A DNA stretch of 64,000 bases from an uncultured Paraprevotella sp. Its GTDB lineage: Bacteria; Bacteroidota; Bacteroidia; Bacteroidales; Bacteroidaceae. The translations under genes and the position numbers were made by a program. Location: the NCBI GenBank assembly GCA_910586505.1, contig CAJUGV010000007.1, positions 62,001 through 126,000 of the forward strand, given 5' to 3'. This document shows, in pieces, positions 28,057-36,657 of this stretch (position 1 is its first letter; every line of letters begins with the position of its first letter). The notes under the pieces are model-generated. The model was not told the origin of the DNA and did no database searches. It worked only from the letters and a program-made list of their open reading frames with translations.

Positions 28057-28877
28057 AACCATTTGATATTCATTAGTAAGAGCGCGCTGCACAGGCCTGC
28101 CGAAAGACAGGTGGTCAGCACCATGGCATTCATGAAGCGGCTGAAAGAGCAGATGTAATGACCGTCCAGCAGGTCGCTTACGGAGTTGATATAGGGAATG
28201 CCCGGTATCAGGTAGAGCACGCTGGTGCTGAGGGCCGTTTCGGGCGTGTCGCTCAGATCGAACACGAGGCCTGCCGCACTGATGACGGCGGAGAAGAAGG
28301 CACAGCAGAAGAAGGTGAGGCGTATGTCTCGTCCGTCCTCCAGCATGTTCTGTTTCAGCCTGTATCCGGCTGCCGTTCCTGCCAGAACGATAAGCATGGC
28401 GGCAAAATCGCCTCCGAACAGGCGGCAGAAAGACATATTGGCCAATGAGACCAGCGCCCATACCGTCCAGGGACGGGCCGGAGGAGTCCGGATGATCTCA
28501 TCAAGACTCCGGTATGCTTCTTCAAATCCTTTTTTGCCGTCGGCTATTTCCCAGCTCAGCTTGCTCAGCAGGGAGTTGATGCGGAAACTGATACCGGCGG
28601 CGTGCAGCCGGGTGTTGGTGCTGTATGAGTGTTGCCGGTTCTTGTCCCATACGGTCATGTGGATATGCGAGGGCAGAATGGTCATCTCCTGTATCATGTT
28701 CCATTTTTCGGCCATGCGTTGCACATTCTTCTCGATGCGGATACACGTGGCGCCGCAGCCCAGAAGCCATGCGGCATAGTCGGACAGAAACATACAGGCT
28801 GCTTTCGGCGTGGCGGGCATGTCGCATTTTGTGTCCGGTCCCGGGTTATTGTTCGTCGTTTTCATCATACTCGTCAT
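28053..28877 (-). CDS. ThrE-type exporter, N-terminal half (DUF1212)
   Basis: Up to 274 residues. The family block FLSDYAAWLLGCGATCIRIE is followed by a cytoplasmic region and then about five helices (ALVSLANMSFCRLFGGDFAA onward). It carries the LIPGIPYINSVSDLLDG segment matching the PMIPG segment of its partner. The start is uncertain: the ATG at 28877 overlaps the upstream small gene by 32 bases, while the in-frame ATG at 28820 would avoid overlap and fits the conserved region equally well. The stop is coupled to the small subunit gene. Confidence 0.85.
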   Translation of the reverse strand: MTSMMKTTNNNPGPDTKCDMPATPKAACMFLSDYAAWLLGCGATCIRIEKNVQRMAEKWNMIQEMTILPSHIHMTVWDKNRQHSYSTNTRLHAAGISFRINSLLSKLSWEIADGKKGFEEAYRSLDEIIRTPPARPWTVWALVSLANMSFCRLFGGDFAAMLIVLAGTAAGYRLKQNMLEDGRDIRLTFFCCAFFSAVISAAGLVFDLSDTPETALSTSVLYLIPGIPYINSVSDLLDGHYICSFSRFMNAMVLTTCLSAGLCSALLLMNIKWL

Positions 28878-29013
28878 AAAGCGTTTCCTCGTGTTCCATT
28901 TCGAATACTTTGTAGTGTCCGGTTTCGCGACGCATTTTCCGGATGCTTCTGAAGATGAAGCCCAAAAATAAGTATCCTGTCGTTAATATCCAAATGGCAG
29001 TCTGACTATTCAT
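28846..29013 (-). CDS. small single-pass membrane protein
   Basis: 55 residues: an N-terminal hydrophobic helix (about 6-24, AIWILTTGYLFLGFIFRSI), a basic patch (RKMRRE) and an acidic tail (EHEETLYDEYDENDEQ). The frame runs further upstream to 29154, but the ATG at 29013 gives a natural membrane-protein start. It lies directly before the ThrE-type genes on the same strand and may be part of that unit. No family recognised. Confidence 0.6.
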   Translation of the reverse strand: MNSQTAIWILTTGYLFLGFIFRSIRKMRRETGHYKVFEMEHEETLYDEYDENDEQ

Positions 29014-29178
29014 TTCCTTTTTGTTTTTGTGGGTGCAAAAATAGGCGGTTTCCTTTGTTTCATGAAGTATCCGTTGGCGGAAGTTTCGATTGTGGCTATC
29101 GTTATTTCCGTGTACCGGCATTTGTCTTTTGCCGGTATAAAAAGCGGCCGGCATAGTGGTGATGCGCCGGAAAAAGCG

Positions 29179-29186
29179 TAATTTTG
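29179..29186 (+). promoter_or_regulatory. -7 promoter box for mazG
   Basis: TAATTTTG overlaps the first ATG of the open frame (29184), which supports the second ATG at 29208 as the real start. Confidence 0.5.
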
Positions 29187-29207
29187 CAACATAAACAGTA
29201 TTTTAAT

Positions 29208-30017
29208 ATGCATACGAGAGAAGAGAAGTTGGAGGCATTCGGGCGTTTCCTCGACGTGCTTGACACATTGCGCGAGAAATGTCCGTGGGACAGGAAGCAG
29301 ACCAACGAAAGTCTGCGTCCCAACACTATAGAAGAGACTTTTGAGTTGTGCGACGCCCTGATGAAAGGCGACCGTGCCAATATTTGCAAAGAACTGGGAG
29401 ATGTATTGCTGCATGTGTGTTTCTATGCCAAAATTGCCAGCGAGACGGATGATTTTGACATAGCCGATGTGTGCGACAAGCTCACGGAAAAACTGATTTT
29501 CAGGCATCCGCATGTGTACGGCGGGGCGGAGGCCGATACGGCCGGACAGGTAAGCCGGAATTGGGAACAGATCAAACTGAAGGAAAAAGATGGCAACAAG
29601 AGCGTGCTGGGCGGTGTGCCGGATGCCCTGCCTTCGCTTATCAAGGCCTATCGCATTCAGGACAAGGCACGCAACGTGGGCTTTGACTGGGAAAAGAAGG
29701 AGGACGTGTGGGAGAAAGTCAGGGAGGAGTTGAACGAGTTACAGACCGAACTGGACCGGGGAGACAAGGAGAGGTCCACTGACGAGTTCGGCGATTTCCT
29801 GTTCAGCATCATCAATGCCGGCCGGCTTTATCATCTCAATCCGGACAATGCGCTGGAGCGCACCAACCGTAAGTTTATCCGCCGGTTCAATTATGTGGAG
29901 CAGCATTCCCTGCGTCTGGGAAAGTCGTTGAAAGATATGACGCTCGGTGAAATGGATGCGCTCTGGAACGAGGCGAAGAAAATGGAGCGGGATGAAGATG
30001 TCGTGATTCCGGATTAA
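29208..30017 (+). CDS. mazG: nucleoside triphosphate pyrophosphohydrolase MazG
   Basis: Hydrolyses NTPs/dNTPs to monophosphates and PPi (house-cleaning; in E. coli also modulates ppGpp). It has 269 residues with two MazG domains. The first carries the EExxE...ExxD metal motif (IEETFELCDAL, then KELGDVLLH) after the LREKCPWDRKQT signature. The second carries REELNELQTEL and DEFGDFLFSI. The start MHTREEKLEAFGRFLDVLD was chosen because the promoter box covers the earlier ATG. Confidence 0.95.
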   Translation: MHTREEKLEAFGRFLDVLDTLREKCPWDRKQTNESLRPNTIEETFELCDALMKGDRANICKELGDVLLHVCFYAKIASETDDFDIADVCDKLTEKLIFRHPHVYGGAEADTAGQVSRNWEQIKLKEKDGNKSVLGGVPDALPSLIKAYRIQDKARNVGFDWEKKEDVWEKVREELNELQTELDRGDKERSTDEFGDFLFSIINAGRLYHLNPDNALERTNRKFIRRFNYVEQHSLRLGKSLKDMTLGEMDALWNEAKKMERDEDVVIPD

Positions 30018-30066
30018 GAGGACGGGATAAATCAGTCGGCTGTCTGTCAGTGTCTTAGGCGGATGA

Positions 30067-30116
30067 AAAAATCATGCGGAGTAAAATGAAAAATACTCCG
30101 CATGATTTTTATTTTT
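30067..30116. terminator. bidirectional terminator between mazG and the transporter gene
   Basis: A perfect 17-bp stem (30067-30083 with 30094-30110) is flanked by A- and T-runs on both sides. It can stop mazG on the plus strand and the convergent transporter gene on the minus strand. Confidence 0.88.
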
Positions 30117-30195
30117 CTTCCTCATGAAAATTTCACGTGGTCCGCAACGTTTTGCAAAGTCGTTCCCGCATCCCTGAAATGTAATGTAAACGGAT

Positions 30196-32058
30196 TTAGA
30201 ATGGGAAGAGTAGGGGCAGTATGAATATCATGACGATACCCATGATGATTTGCAACGGAAGTCCCACCTTGATGTAATCCGTAAAGGTGTATTGCCCGGC
30301 TGGCATCACCAGAGCATTGGGTGGGGTGGAGAAGGGAGAAGCAAAACACATGCTGGCTCCGAGGGTCACGGCAAAGAGGAAGGGAACAGGGTTCACTCCC
30401 GTCTGCAGGGCGCTTTGCAGGGCGATGGGAGCCATCAGCACGGCCGTGGCCGTGTTGCTGATGAACATGGTCATGAGCGAGGTGGTGAAGTAGATGCCGG
30501 CCATGAGAGCCATAGGGCCGAAACTTCCCAGACCGTTTACAAGACCCGTGGAGATGAACTCGGCGGCGCCGGTTTTCTCCAGTGCCGACGACATGGGAAG
30601 CATGGCGGCGATGAGCACGATACTCTCCCAGTTGATGGTTTTATAGGCGGCCTCCACGTTGCGGAAACATCCGGTCAGCACCATCAGCAAGCCGGCAATG
30701 ATGACGGCTGTGACGGGGGCCACGGGGATGAAGTCGAACACCATCATTCCCACCATAAGTAGCATGATGGCGGCGGCCAGCGGGGCTTTGTAGTCTAATG
30801 TGACTTTGGCCGCCTCGTCGAGCGGCTCGCCCAGCACCACCCAGTCTTCGTCTTCCCGGCTCAGGCGCGAGATGTCGCTCCAGGTGCCTTGAATGAGCAA
30901 TACGTCGCCCGTGTGGATGCGGGTGTCGCCCAAGTCTTGCAGCAGATATTCCTTCTTCCTGCGTATACCCAGCACGTTGACATTGAATTTGTCGCGGAAG
31001 CCGATTTCCTTGATGGTATGGTTCACGATTCTCGAAGCTGGCATCAGTACGATTTCCGCTATCCCGATGTCGTAGAAATCCAGTGCGCTGTCTGCGCGTG
31101 TGTCCTCCGTACTGCTGCTGTCCAGCAGCTCCAGGCGGTGTTCGGCGGCCCATACGCTCACTTGTCCGAAATCGCCTTTTACATAGAGGATGTCTTCTGT
31201 CTGCAATACCGTATTCGGTTCGGCCAGTTTTTGTGTGACCGTTTTCAGAAAACGGTGCTGCGATGTTTGTCCCCGTCTCACTTCCTGAATGTTCAGGCCG
31301 TAACGGCGGCGTATGTCAAGTTCTGCTATCGTTCTCCCTTTCAGCACCGAGTGGCCTGGAACTTTCAGTCGGAACAGGTTGTCCGACAGGCCGTATTCCT
31401 TGACCAGTTCCTTGAGCGACTTGCCCGTGTGCTTGTCCGTATGCTTGTTTGTTTCTTGCTTGGAAAGGAATATTTTGCTGAGCGGGAGCAGTACGATGGT
31501 GCCCGTGGCCACGCAGATGAGTCCTACGGGGAGGAAAGAAAAGAAAGAGAGGCCCTGAAAGCCCGCGCCCGTCAGTGTGTTCTGGATCACAAGGTTGGGA
31601 GGGGTTCCGATGAGGGTCATCATACCTCCCATGCTGCTGGCAAAGGCCAGGGGCATGAGCAGCCTCCGGGCATTCATGCCTGAGTTGGAAGCAGCCAGAC
31701 TGACCACGATGGGGAGCATCAGGGCCACGGTTCCGGTGTTGCTTACGAAAGCGCCGATGGCCGAGGTGACGGCCATGATGAGTATGAACAGGCCGAGTTC
31801 ACTGTTTCCCGCCAGTTTCAGAATGCGCGAACTGAGCATTTTGGCCAGTCCGGTCTGGAAAATAGCCCCTCCTACCACGAACAGGCCTATCATCATGATG
31901 ACCACTGGGTTGGAGAATCCGGCCAATGCCTCTTCGGGAGTGAGTATTTGAAAAATGAGCAGGGCCGCGAGGGCGCATAACGCCACGATGTCGGAGCGTA
32001 CCTTTCCGCTAACAAAGAAGACGGCGGATAGAACCAGGATGCAGATGGTGGTCAGCAT
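30196..32058 (-). CDS. SLC13/CitT-type anion transporter with TrkA-C domains
   Basis: Inner-membrane permease of the divalent-anion:Na symporter type. It has 620 residues from the ATG at 32058; the frame opens 47 codons earlier, but that stretch is not membrane-like. It has an N-terminal membrane half, two tandem TrkA_C/RCK_C regulatory domains (near KVPGHSVLKGRTIAELDIRR and VLMPASRIVNHTIKEIGFRD), and a second membrane half. The repeated family signatures SNTGTVALMLPI and SNTATAVLMAPI, and TPPNLVIQN and TPPNALVMPAG, mark the substrate loops. Substrate could be sulfate, a dicarboxylate or another anion; sequence alone does not decide. Confidence 0.9.
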   Translation of the reverse strand: MLTTICILVLSAVFFVSGKVRSDIVALCALAALLIFQILTPEEALAGFSNPVVIMMIGLFVVGGAIFQTGLAKMLSSRILKLAGNSELGLFILIMAVTSAIGAFVSNTGTVALMLPIVVSLAASNSGMNARRLLMPLAFASSMGGMMTLIGTPPNLVIQNTLTGAGFQGLSFFSFLPVGLICVATGTIVLLPLSKIFLSKQETNKHTDKHTGKSLKELVKEYGLSDNLFRLKVPGHSVLKGRTIAELDIRRRYGLNIQEVRRGQTSQHRFLKTVTQKLAEPNTVLQTEDILYVKGDFGQVSVWAAEHRLELLDSSSTEDTRADSALDFYDIGIAEIVLMPASRIVNHTIKEIGFRDKFNVNVLGIRRKKEYLLQDLGDTRIHTGDVLLIQGTWSDISRLSREDEDWVVLGEPLDEAAKVTLDYKAPLAAAIMLLMVGMMVFDFIPVAPVTAVIIAGLLMVLTGCFRNVEAAYKTINWESIVLIAAMLPMSSALEKTGAAEFISTGLVNGLGSFGPMALMAGIYFTTSLMTMFISNTATAVLMAPIALQSALQTGVNPVPFLFAVTLGASMCFASPFSTPPNALVMPAGQYTFTDYIKVGLPLQIIMGIVMIFILPLLFPF

Positions 32059-32173
32059 AAGACGGAATGTGTTGTTTTTTGTTCTGAAATTCTCCGTAAA
32101 GTTACAAAGATTAATCATTCGCACAGGTCGTCCGATTGCTTTTTTTATGTATTCTTTAGAAATACAAAAGGAT

Positions 32174-32204
32174 AAAAAAAGCATTGCCAAAAAAGGCAAT
32201 GCTT
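32174..32204 (-). terminator. terminator of the sigma-factor operon
   Basis: A 10-bp stem (32179-32188 with 32195-32204) begins at the stop codon of the Spy-like gene and is followed on the minus strand by seven T. Confidence 0.88.
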
Positions 32205-32664
32205 ACTTCCTCCGGGGCTTTTCCGGCCTATGGCTGAATTTTTGCAGCATGTGGCGGTGGAATTTGTCTTCGGCCTTGATGGCGTTGTGCACCTTGCGTG
32301 CCGGAATGGCTTTGCACATCTTCTTGTAGTAGACCTCTTCCAGTTCTGCTGATTCAACCTTGAGCTTGTTGATTTCCTTGATGAGGTTGTAGTAGTCCTT
32401 GTCTGAGGCTCCGGCCGGAAGTTTTCGTCTCTTGAGCTCGTTTATCTGCCAGTTGATGCCCCTTTGTTTCTCATGTAATTCATGGAATATCGGAAAGAAT
32501 GCTGTTGTTTCCGTTGGTGTCAGGCAGGCTTCACGGGCGATGAAACTTTCCAGATGCTTGGCAAATTTTTTGGGTGAGAACGGGCCGCCGGAAGGTTGTG
32601 CCACGACAGTCAGACAAGAGAGTGCCAATAACAGCACTATTAGCGGTATTGTTTTCTTTTTCAT
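32203..32664 (-). CDS. Spy/CpxP-like small periplasmic protein
   Basis: 153 residues. A signal peptide (about 1-22, ending VVA-Q) precedes an all-helical, highly charged mature part with a Spy/LTxxQ-like feel (LESFIAREACLTPTETTAFF, then a long Glu/Lys helix and a basic tail RPEKPRRK). It is last in the ECF sigma operon. In this position in Bacteroides such proteins often go with a sigma/anti-sigma pair. A chaperone or stress-sensing role is inference. Confidence 0.7.
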   Translation of the reverse strand: MKKKTIPLIVLLLALSCLTVVAQPSGGPFSPKKFAKHLESFIAREACLTPTETTAFFPIFHELHEKQRGINWQINELKRRKLPAGASDKDYYNLIKEINKLKVESAELEEVYYKKMCKAIPARKVHNAIKAEDKFHRHMLQKFSHRPEKPRRK

Positions 32665-32683
32665 GAGTCTTATTTTCTGAGAG

Positions 32684-33061
32684 TTAGTGAATGTCGGTCA
32701 GATACTGGGCTATTTCGTGGTTGCTCACCATGGCATAGTCCAACACGTCGTCCATGTAGAAATCTTCGGTTTCCGTGTCATGTGCAGCGATGTGGGCCGG
32801 AGGGTCGAATGACGTATGTATGGTGTGCCGGAAACAATATGTACCGAGTAACGCAGCGCCGCATATGGCTGCGGCAATGGCATATCTCATGAAGCGGAGA
32901 CGGCTCGCTTTTCTCGGCATGATGGCGGATAAAGAGTTCGTCTCTTTTTCCGGCAATCGGTCCATCAGGTCGGAAGCAAACTGCCCGAAGTAGCCTTCCG
33001 GAACCCTGAACGGATTGCCGGTGCCGTAATTTTTTCGGATAAAATCTTCTTCTTTCTTCAT
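32684..33061 (-). CDS. probable anti-sigma factor-like membrane protein
   Basis: 125 residues from the ATG at 33061. A cytoplasmic N-terminal segment (MKKEEDFIRKNYGTGNPFRV, PEGYFGQFASDLMDRLPEK), one membrane helix (about 62-79, MRYAIAAAICGAALLGTYC), then a short acidic periplasmic part. This bitopic layout directly after an ECF sigma gene is what is expected of a small anti-sigma factor. No classic zinc motif (HxxxCxxC) is visible. The frame opens earlier (33151) but would overlap the sigma gene. Confidence 0.65.
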   Translation of the reverse strand: MKKEEDFIRKNYGTGNPFRVPEGYFGQFASDLMDRLPEKETNSLSAIMPRKASRLRFMRYAIAAAICGAALLGTYCFRHTIHTSFDPPAHIAAHDTETEDFYMDDVLDYAMVSNHEIAQYLTDIH

Positions 33062-33107
33062 TCGTATGACGTTCTTTGTTGGTTTGACGGTCAGTGCTTG
33101 AAAAGGT

Positions 33108-33653
33108 TTAATCGCGTAAATTAAAAAATTCATATATTTTTTTGACGGCATGATGGTAGGAGGCTTTCAGCGCGCCTACGCTCGTGTCCAGGATGCGGCT
33201 CATCTCTTCGTATTTCATTTCTTCGTAATACTTCATCTGGAACACGATTCGCTGTTTGTCCGGTAGGGTGGAGATGGCTTCCTGTAACTGTAGTTCTGTT
33301 TCATCTCCGTCAAAATACTCATCGGCTGTCAGCAGGGCGGTTACGGAAGGAGGTGCTTCGTCCAGGGTAGGCATGTCTCTTCGGCGTTGTAGGAAGTTCA
33401 GGGTTTCATTGGTGGCGATGCGGTAGAGCCATGTGCTCAGACGTGCCTCGCCTCGGAAACTGTCGAGGTTGAGCCAGGCCTTGATAAAGGTGTTCTGAAG
33501 GATGTCGTTGGTGTCGTCATGACTGTAGACCATGCGGCGTATCTGCCTGTATAGCGGTTGGCTGTACAGGTTTACCAACCGTTCGAATGCCTGACGTTGC
33601 AGTCCGGATTGGGTCAGTTGGCGGATAAGTATCGTTTCGTCCGTGGGATTCAT
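33108..33653 (-). CDS. ECF-type RNA polymerase sigma factor
   Basis: 181 residues. Region 2 is clear (LYRQIRRMVYSHDDTNDILQ, NTFIKAWLNLDSFRGEARLS, TWLYRIATNETLNFLQRR). Region 4 follows after a short linker (LPDKQRIVFQMKYYEEMKYE, then MSRILDTSVGALKASYHHAV). No extra domains. It lies between an L,D-transpeptidase gene (48 bases upstream) and a probable anti-sigma gene, all on the minus strand. The context suggests an envelope or peptidoglycan stress response. Confidence 0.94.
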   Translation of the reverse strand: MNPTDETILIRQLTQSGLQRQAFERLVNLYSQPLYRQIRRMVYSHDDTNDILQNTFIKAWLNLDSFRGEARLSTWLYRIATNETLNFLQRRRDMPTLDEAPPSVTALLTADEYFDGDETELQLQEAISTLPDKQRIVFQMKYYEEMKYEEMSRILDTSVGALKASYHHAVKKIYEFFNLRD

Positions 33654-33701
33654 GCCTGGATGGGCGTTAATAATGATAGGACAGTCGGTAAGGGCAATGG
33701 T

Positions 33702-35228
33702 TTAAAAGGATTCCAGTTTTTTGAGCAAAATTTCATCGTAGCCGTACGGATCAGGGTGTTCTTCCCATTCGCCGTCTTTTTTCGGGCATAGAGTCCGGTA
33801 TTCGATGAATACCGGAATGGTGGGCTTCAGACGAAGAAATTCGGTTTTGATATCCTCCTCTTCCTTTTTTTTCTGAGGAGCCGGTTCATTCAGCAGAGGA
33901 AGGCCGATGGCTTTCCTTAGTTTGTTCACTGTTTTCTCGTCTGGTTCTTCTAGCAGAAACACGGCTAGTTCCAGCGGTTTTTCCACTCGGATACATCCGT
34001 GGCTGATGGCTCTGTCTTTTCTTTTGAAAGCCTGTTTGTTGTTGGTGTCATGCAGATAAATGGAGAAGTTATTGGGAAATCTGAAGATCAGACGGCCCAG
34101 GGAATTTCCCTCTCCATTGTCTTGGCGTATGCGGTAGTCTCCGCTAAGCAGCATGGATGCGGAAACTTTCTCGGGAGACAGTTCCTTACCGGATTCTTTA
34201 TCCAGGATCCGGTAACGGTTACGTGCGAAATAGGCGGCGTCTCCCGCATGCCGCGGTGCTATCTCTTTCTTGATGATGCTGAAGGGAATGTTCCAGTAAG
34301 GATTCATGTCAATCCGTTCTATTCGGCTGTGGAGCAGGGGTGTTTTGTTCTTCCGGCTGCCGTAACATATCTTCATGTACAGGCTGTCTTGTGTTTCTTC
34401 ATTGATAGCCTGTAGAGTGGCTCCGGCCAGATTCACACGGATGTGCTTTCGATGTTGCGTATATGTGGGCCGCCAGCGGCTGCGTTCTATATTGGCAACG
34501 ATCTTCCGTCGCAGCGAGGAATCTTGTGTCTGGTTGTACAGTGCTGTAAGCTGACGGTATAAGGGGGCGTCAGGCTCGGTGTCTTTTAGGAATGAAGAAA
34601 GCGTATTTTGATTCAGGCATGCTAATGAACGGCTGATGAAATCTTCGTTCGCCTGTTCCAAATCCACATCGAAAAGTTTAATGAAAGGGGATTTGGGGGT
34701 GATATCGGCCTTTTCCAGCCGGTTGAAAACGATGCCGGGCTTCACGTATCCGAAGCGTTGTCCGCATACGTATCTCAGATAAGCTTCTGTCAGCAAATAC
34801 TCGGTACGGCCGAAGACGGTATTGATATCATGCAGATGATCGAAATCCAGTTGACGGATGCGTCGCAGGTTTTCTTCCAGTTCTGCTATGTGAAATACTT
34901 CCGCATGCAGTCCGATGGGCCGTGTTTCTTTGATATGCGCCAGCAGGGTGTCGGCTTTGTTGTCTACCCCTTGGCGGGTAATCCATAGGAATGGTGCTTC
35001 CGAGGCATAGTAGCCGTGCGTAAACTCATCTGCATACATCCTGACCGTTCCTCGGCGCAGACGGTCAATGACAGACCGTATTCGTCGGTGAGACAGACTG
35101 TATTCCTTTTTACTCCAGGCTGCAACATTGTCGAAGTGGATGTGTGTGGAGGATTTTTCTTTTCTTTCATGACACGAAAAAAAAGTGGCACAAAAGAACG
35201 TGACACAAAGAAGACTGACAAATCTCAT
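33702..35228 (-). CDS. L,D-transpeptidase (YkuD domain, YcbB/LdtD-like)
   Basis: Predicted periplasmic enzyme making 3-3 peptidoglycan cross-links. It has 508 residues and an N-terminal signal ending in FFSC (possible lipobox). A long helical/substrate region (about 40-290) is followed by the YkuD domain with NNFSIYLHDTNNK and the catalytic SHGCIRVEKPLELAVFLL (Cys near residue 410). The layout and the PYWNIPFSIIKKEIAP block match the large YcbB/LdtD type. It lies 8 bases after the small T9SS-tail-like gene and just upstream of the ECF sigma gene. Confidence 0.92.
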   Translation of the reverse strand: MRFVSLLCVTFFCATFFSCHERKEKSSTHIHFDNVAAWSKKEYSLSHRRIRSVIDRLRRGTVRMYADEFTHGYYASEAPFLWITRQGVDNKADTLLAHIKETRPIGLHAEVFHIAELEENLRRIRQLDFDHLHDINTVFGRTEYLLTEAYLRYVCGQRFGYVKPGIVFNRLEKADITPKSPFIKLFDVDLEQANEDFISRSLACLNQNTLSSFLKDTEPDAPLYRQLTALYNQTQDSSLRRKIVANIERSRWRPTYTQHRKHIRVNLAGATLQAINEETQDSLYMKICYGSRKNKTPLLHSRIERIDMNPYWNIPFSIIKKEIAPRHAGDAAYFARNRYRILDKESGKELSPEKVSASMLLSGDYRIRQDNGEGNSLGRLIFRFPNNFSIYLHDTNNKQAFKRKDRAISHGCIRVEKPLELAVFLLEEPDEKTVNKLRKAIGLPLLNEPAPQKKKEEEDIKTEFLRLKPTIPVFIEYRTLCPKKDGEWEEHPDPYGYDEILLKKLESF

Positions 35229-35236
35229 TGCTTGGG

Positions 35237-35542
35237 TTAGCGTATGGATATTTTACGTACTACTTTATTGACCTTGAGTATATAGCAACCTTTCTTTAAA
35301 GATACGTTTATCGTTTTTTCGTTGCTGTCTATCTTAAATTCGCTAACCTTAGTGCCCGTCAGTGAGAATATTTCAAGTGTGCTCCCGTTGGCGTTATAAA
35401 CGGATAGCGTGTTGCCTTTAACGACTATGGAAGTTGCGGAAAGTTCTGTTTCCGGCTCAGTCTTTTCTTCCTGCGCCCAGCATACTCCTGCGTTGTTCAG
35501 GAGGAAAGCTGTTAATATTAGAAGAAGTGTCTTTCTTGCCAT
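35237..35542 (-). CDS. small secreted protein made almost only of a T9SS-tail-like domain
   Basis: 101 residues. A signal peptide (about 1-23, VCWA-Q) and a short acidic linker precede a region (about 43-101) resembling the C-terminal sorting domain of type IX secretion cargo: NTLSVYNANGSTLEIFSLTG, KKGCYILKVNKVVRKISIR. There is no other domain. It is preceded by a near-perfect promoter (35573-35604) and followed by the L,D-transpeptidase gene. Whether it is sorted, or simply a small periplasmic beta-protein, is unknown. Confidence 0.7.
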   Translation of the reverse strand: MARKTLLLILTAFLLNNAGVCWAQEEKTEPETELSATSIVVKGNTLSVYNANGSTLEIFSLTGTKVSEFKIDSNEKTINVSLKKGCYILKVNKVVRKISIR

Positions 35543-35572
35543 AGTTCTCTTTTTGATTTAATCTTATAAGCA

Positions 35573-35604
35573 CAAATGTAGAGAATCCGAACGAAAGAAA
35601 CAAA
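35573..35604 (-). promoter_or_regulatory. sigma-ABfr promoter of the transpeptidase/sigma operon
   Basis: On the minus strand TTTG (35601-35604), 20 bases, TACATTTG (35573-35580): an exact consensus match, 31 bases before the start codon at 35542. Confidence 0.8.
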
Positions 35605-35638
35605 TTTTATTGTGTAAAAAACAATATTTTTTTCACCG

Positions 35639-36553
35639 TTAAATCTTTATGGTGAGATTCTCATGGGCCAGAATAGTCTGTTTAAATATACTTTTTGCTT
35701 CTTTAAGCAGCAGACTTTCATCTTCATATCGTGCGGAAAAGTGGCCTATGCAGAGTTTTTTTACTTTGCTGTCGCGTGCGAGGGTTGCGGCTTGCAGGGC
35801 AGTGGTATGAAAGGTCTCCTGCGCTCTTTTCAAGTCTTCGTGAAGAAATGTGGCTTCATGGAACAATAAGTCAACCTCATTGACGTAGTTGCTCAGTTCG
35901 GGAAGATAGCATGTGTCTGAACAGTAGGCGAAAGAGCGTTGCGGTTCGGGAGGGGTTGTCAGGCGGTGGTTGGCAACGGTTATGCCTTCTTCCGTGACCC
36001 AGTCCTTGCCGTTTTTTATGTTATTGATCTCGCAAACGGGAATACGGTAGAAGTCGATCATGTCGCGGCGTATGTGCGGCAGCGTGGCTTTTTCTTTAAA
36101 AAGGAAACCGCAGCATTCGATGCGGTGTCGTAGCGGAAGGGTATAGACGCTTACGGAGCGGTCTTCGTAGATAAGTGCATGGCGTGTAGTGTCGACCGGG
36201 CGGAATTCAACCCGGAAGTCAAGTCCCTTACAGAAAAAATCAAGCTGGCTTTGCAGGACAGGTTCGAATGCGGCTGGTGCATGTACGAAAAGCGTAGATG
36301 TGCGTCCCAATAGCCCGAAGGTGGAGATGAGGCCTATGAGTCCGAAACAATGGTCGCCGTGAAGATGTGAGATGAATACATGATTCAGGCGGGAGAACTT
36401 CAGTTTGGCGCGGCGCAGTTGAAGTTGACATCCTTCACCGCAGTCTATCATATATAGTTTTTCACGGATATTGAGAACCTGTGATGTGGCGAAGTGCCGT
36501 GTTGTGGGTAATGCGGACCCGCAGCCTAGTATCGTCAGTTCAAACTTTTCCAT
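35639..36553 (-). CDS. rnz: ribonuclease Z
   Basis: tRNA 3'-processing endonuclease of the metallo-beta-lactamase fold. At 304 residues it is the short form. The main zinc motif HLHGDH is in VFISHLHGDHCFGL, and the other ligands sit in YCSDTCY, LLFHEATF and IGHFSARY. The N-terminal LTILGCGSALPTTRHFATSQ is the family start. It appears to be transcribed alone and is separated from rpsA by a terminator. Confidence 0.96.
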   Translation of the reverse strand: MEKFELTILGCGSALPTTRHFATSQVLNIREKLYMIDCGEGCQLQLRRAKLKFSRLNHVFISHLHGDHCFGLIGLISTFGLLGRTSTLFVHAPAAFEPVLQSQLDFFCKGLDFRVEFRPVDTTRHALIYEDRSVSVYTLPLRHRIECCGFLFKEKATLPHIRRDMIDFYRIPVCEINNIKNGKDWVTEEGITVANHRLTTPPEPQRSFAYCSDTCYLPELSNYVNEVDLLFHEATFLHEDLKRAQETFHTTALQAATLARDSKVKKLCIGHFSARYEDESLLLKEAKSIFKQTILAHENLTIKI

Positions 36554-36593
36554 AGTGTTTAGATTGGAATTATCTGATGCAAAATTATATAAA

Positions 36594-36626
36594 AAAAGAG
36601 CGATGAGAAATTTTCACCGCTCTTTT
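36594..36626 (-). terminator. rpsA terminator
   Basis: A stem of about 13 bp with one mismatch (36594-36606 with 36614-36626) lies 32 bases past the rpsA stop codon and is followed on the minus strand by a run of T. Confidence 0.8.
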
Positions 36627-36657
36627 TAAAAGTATTTTTCTTTTGGAGTGAACTCAA

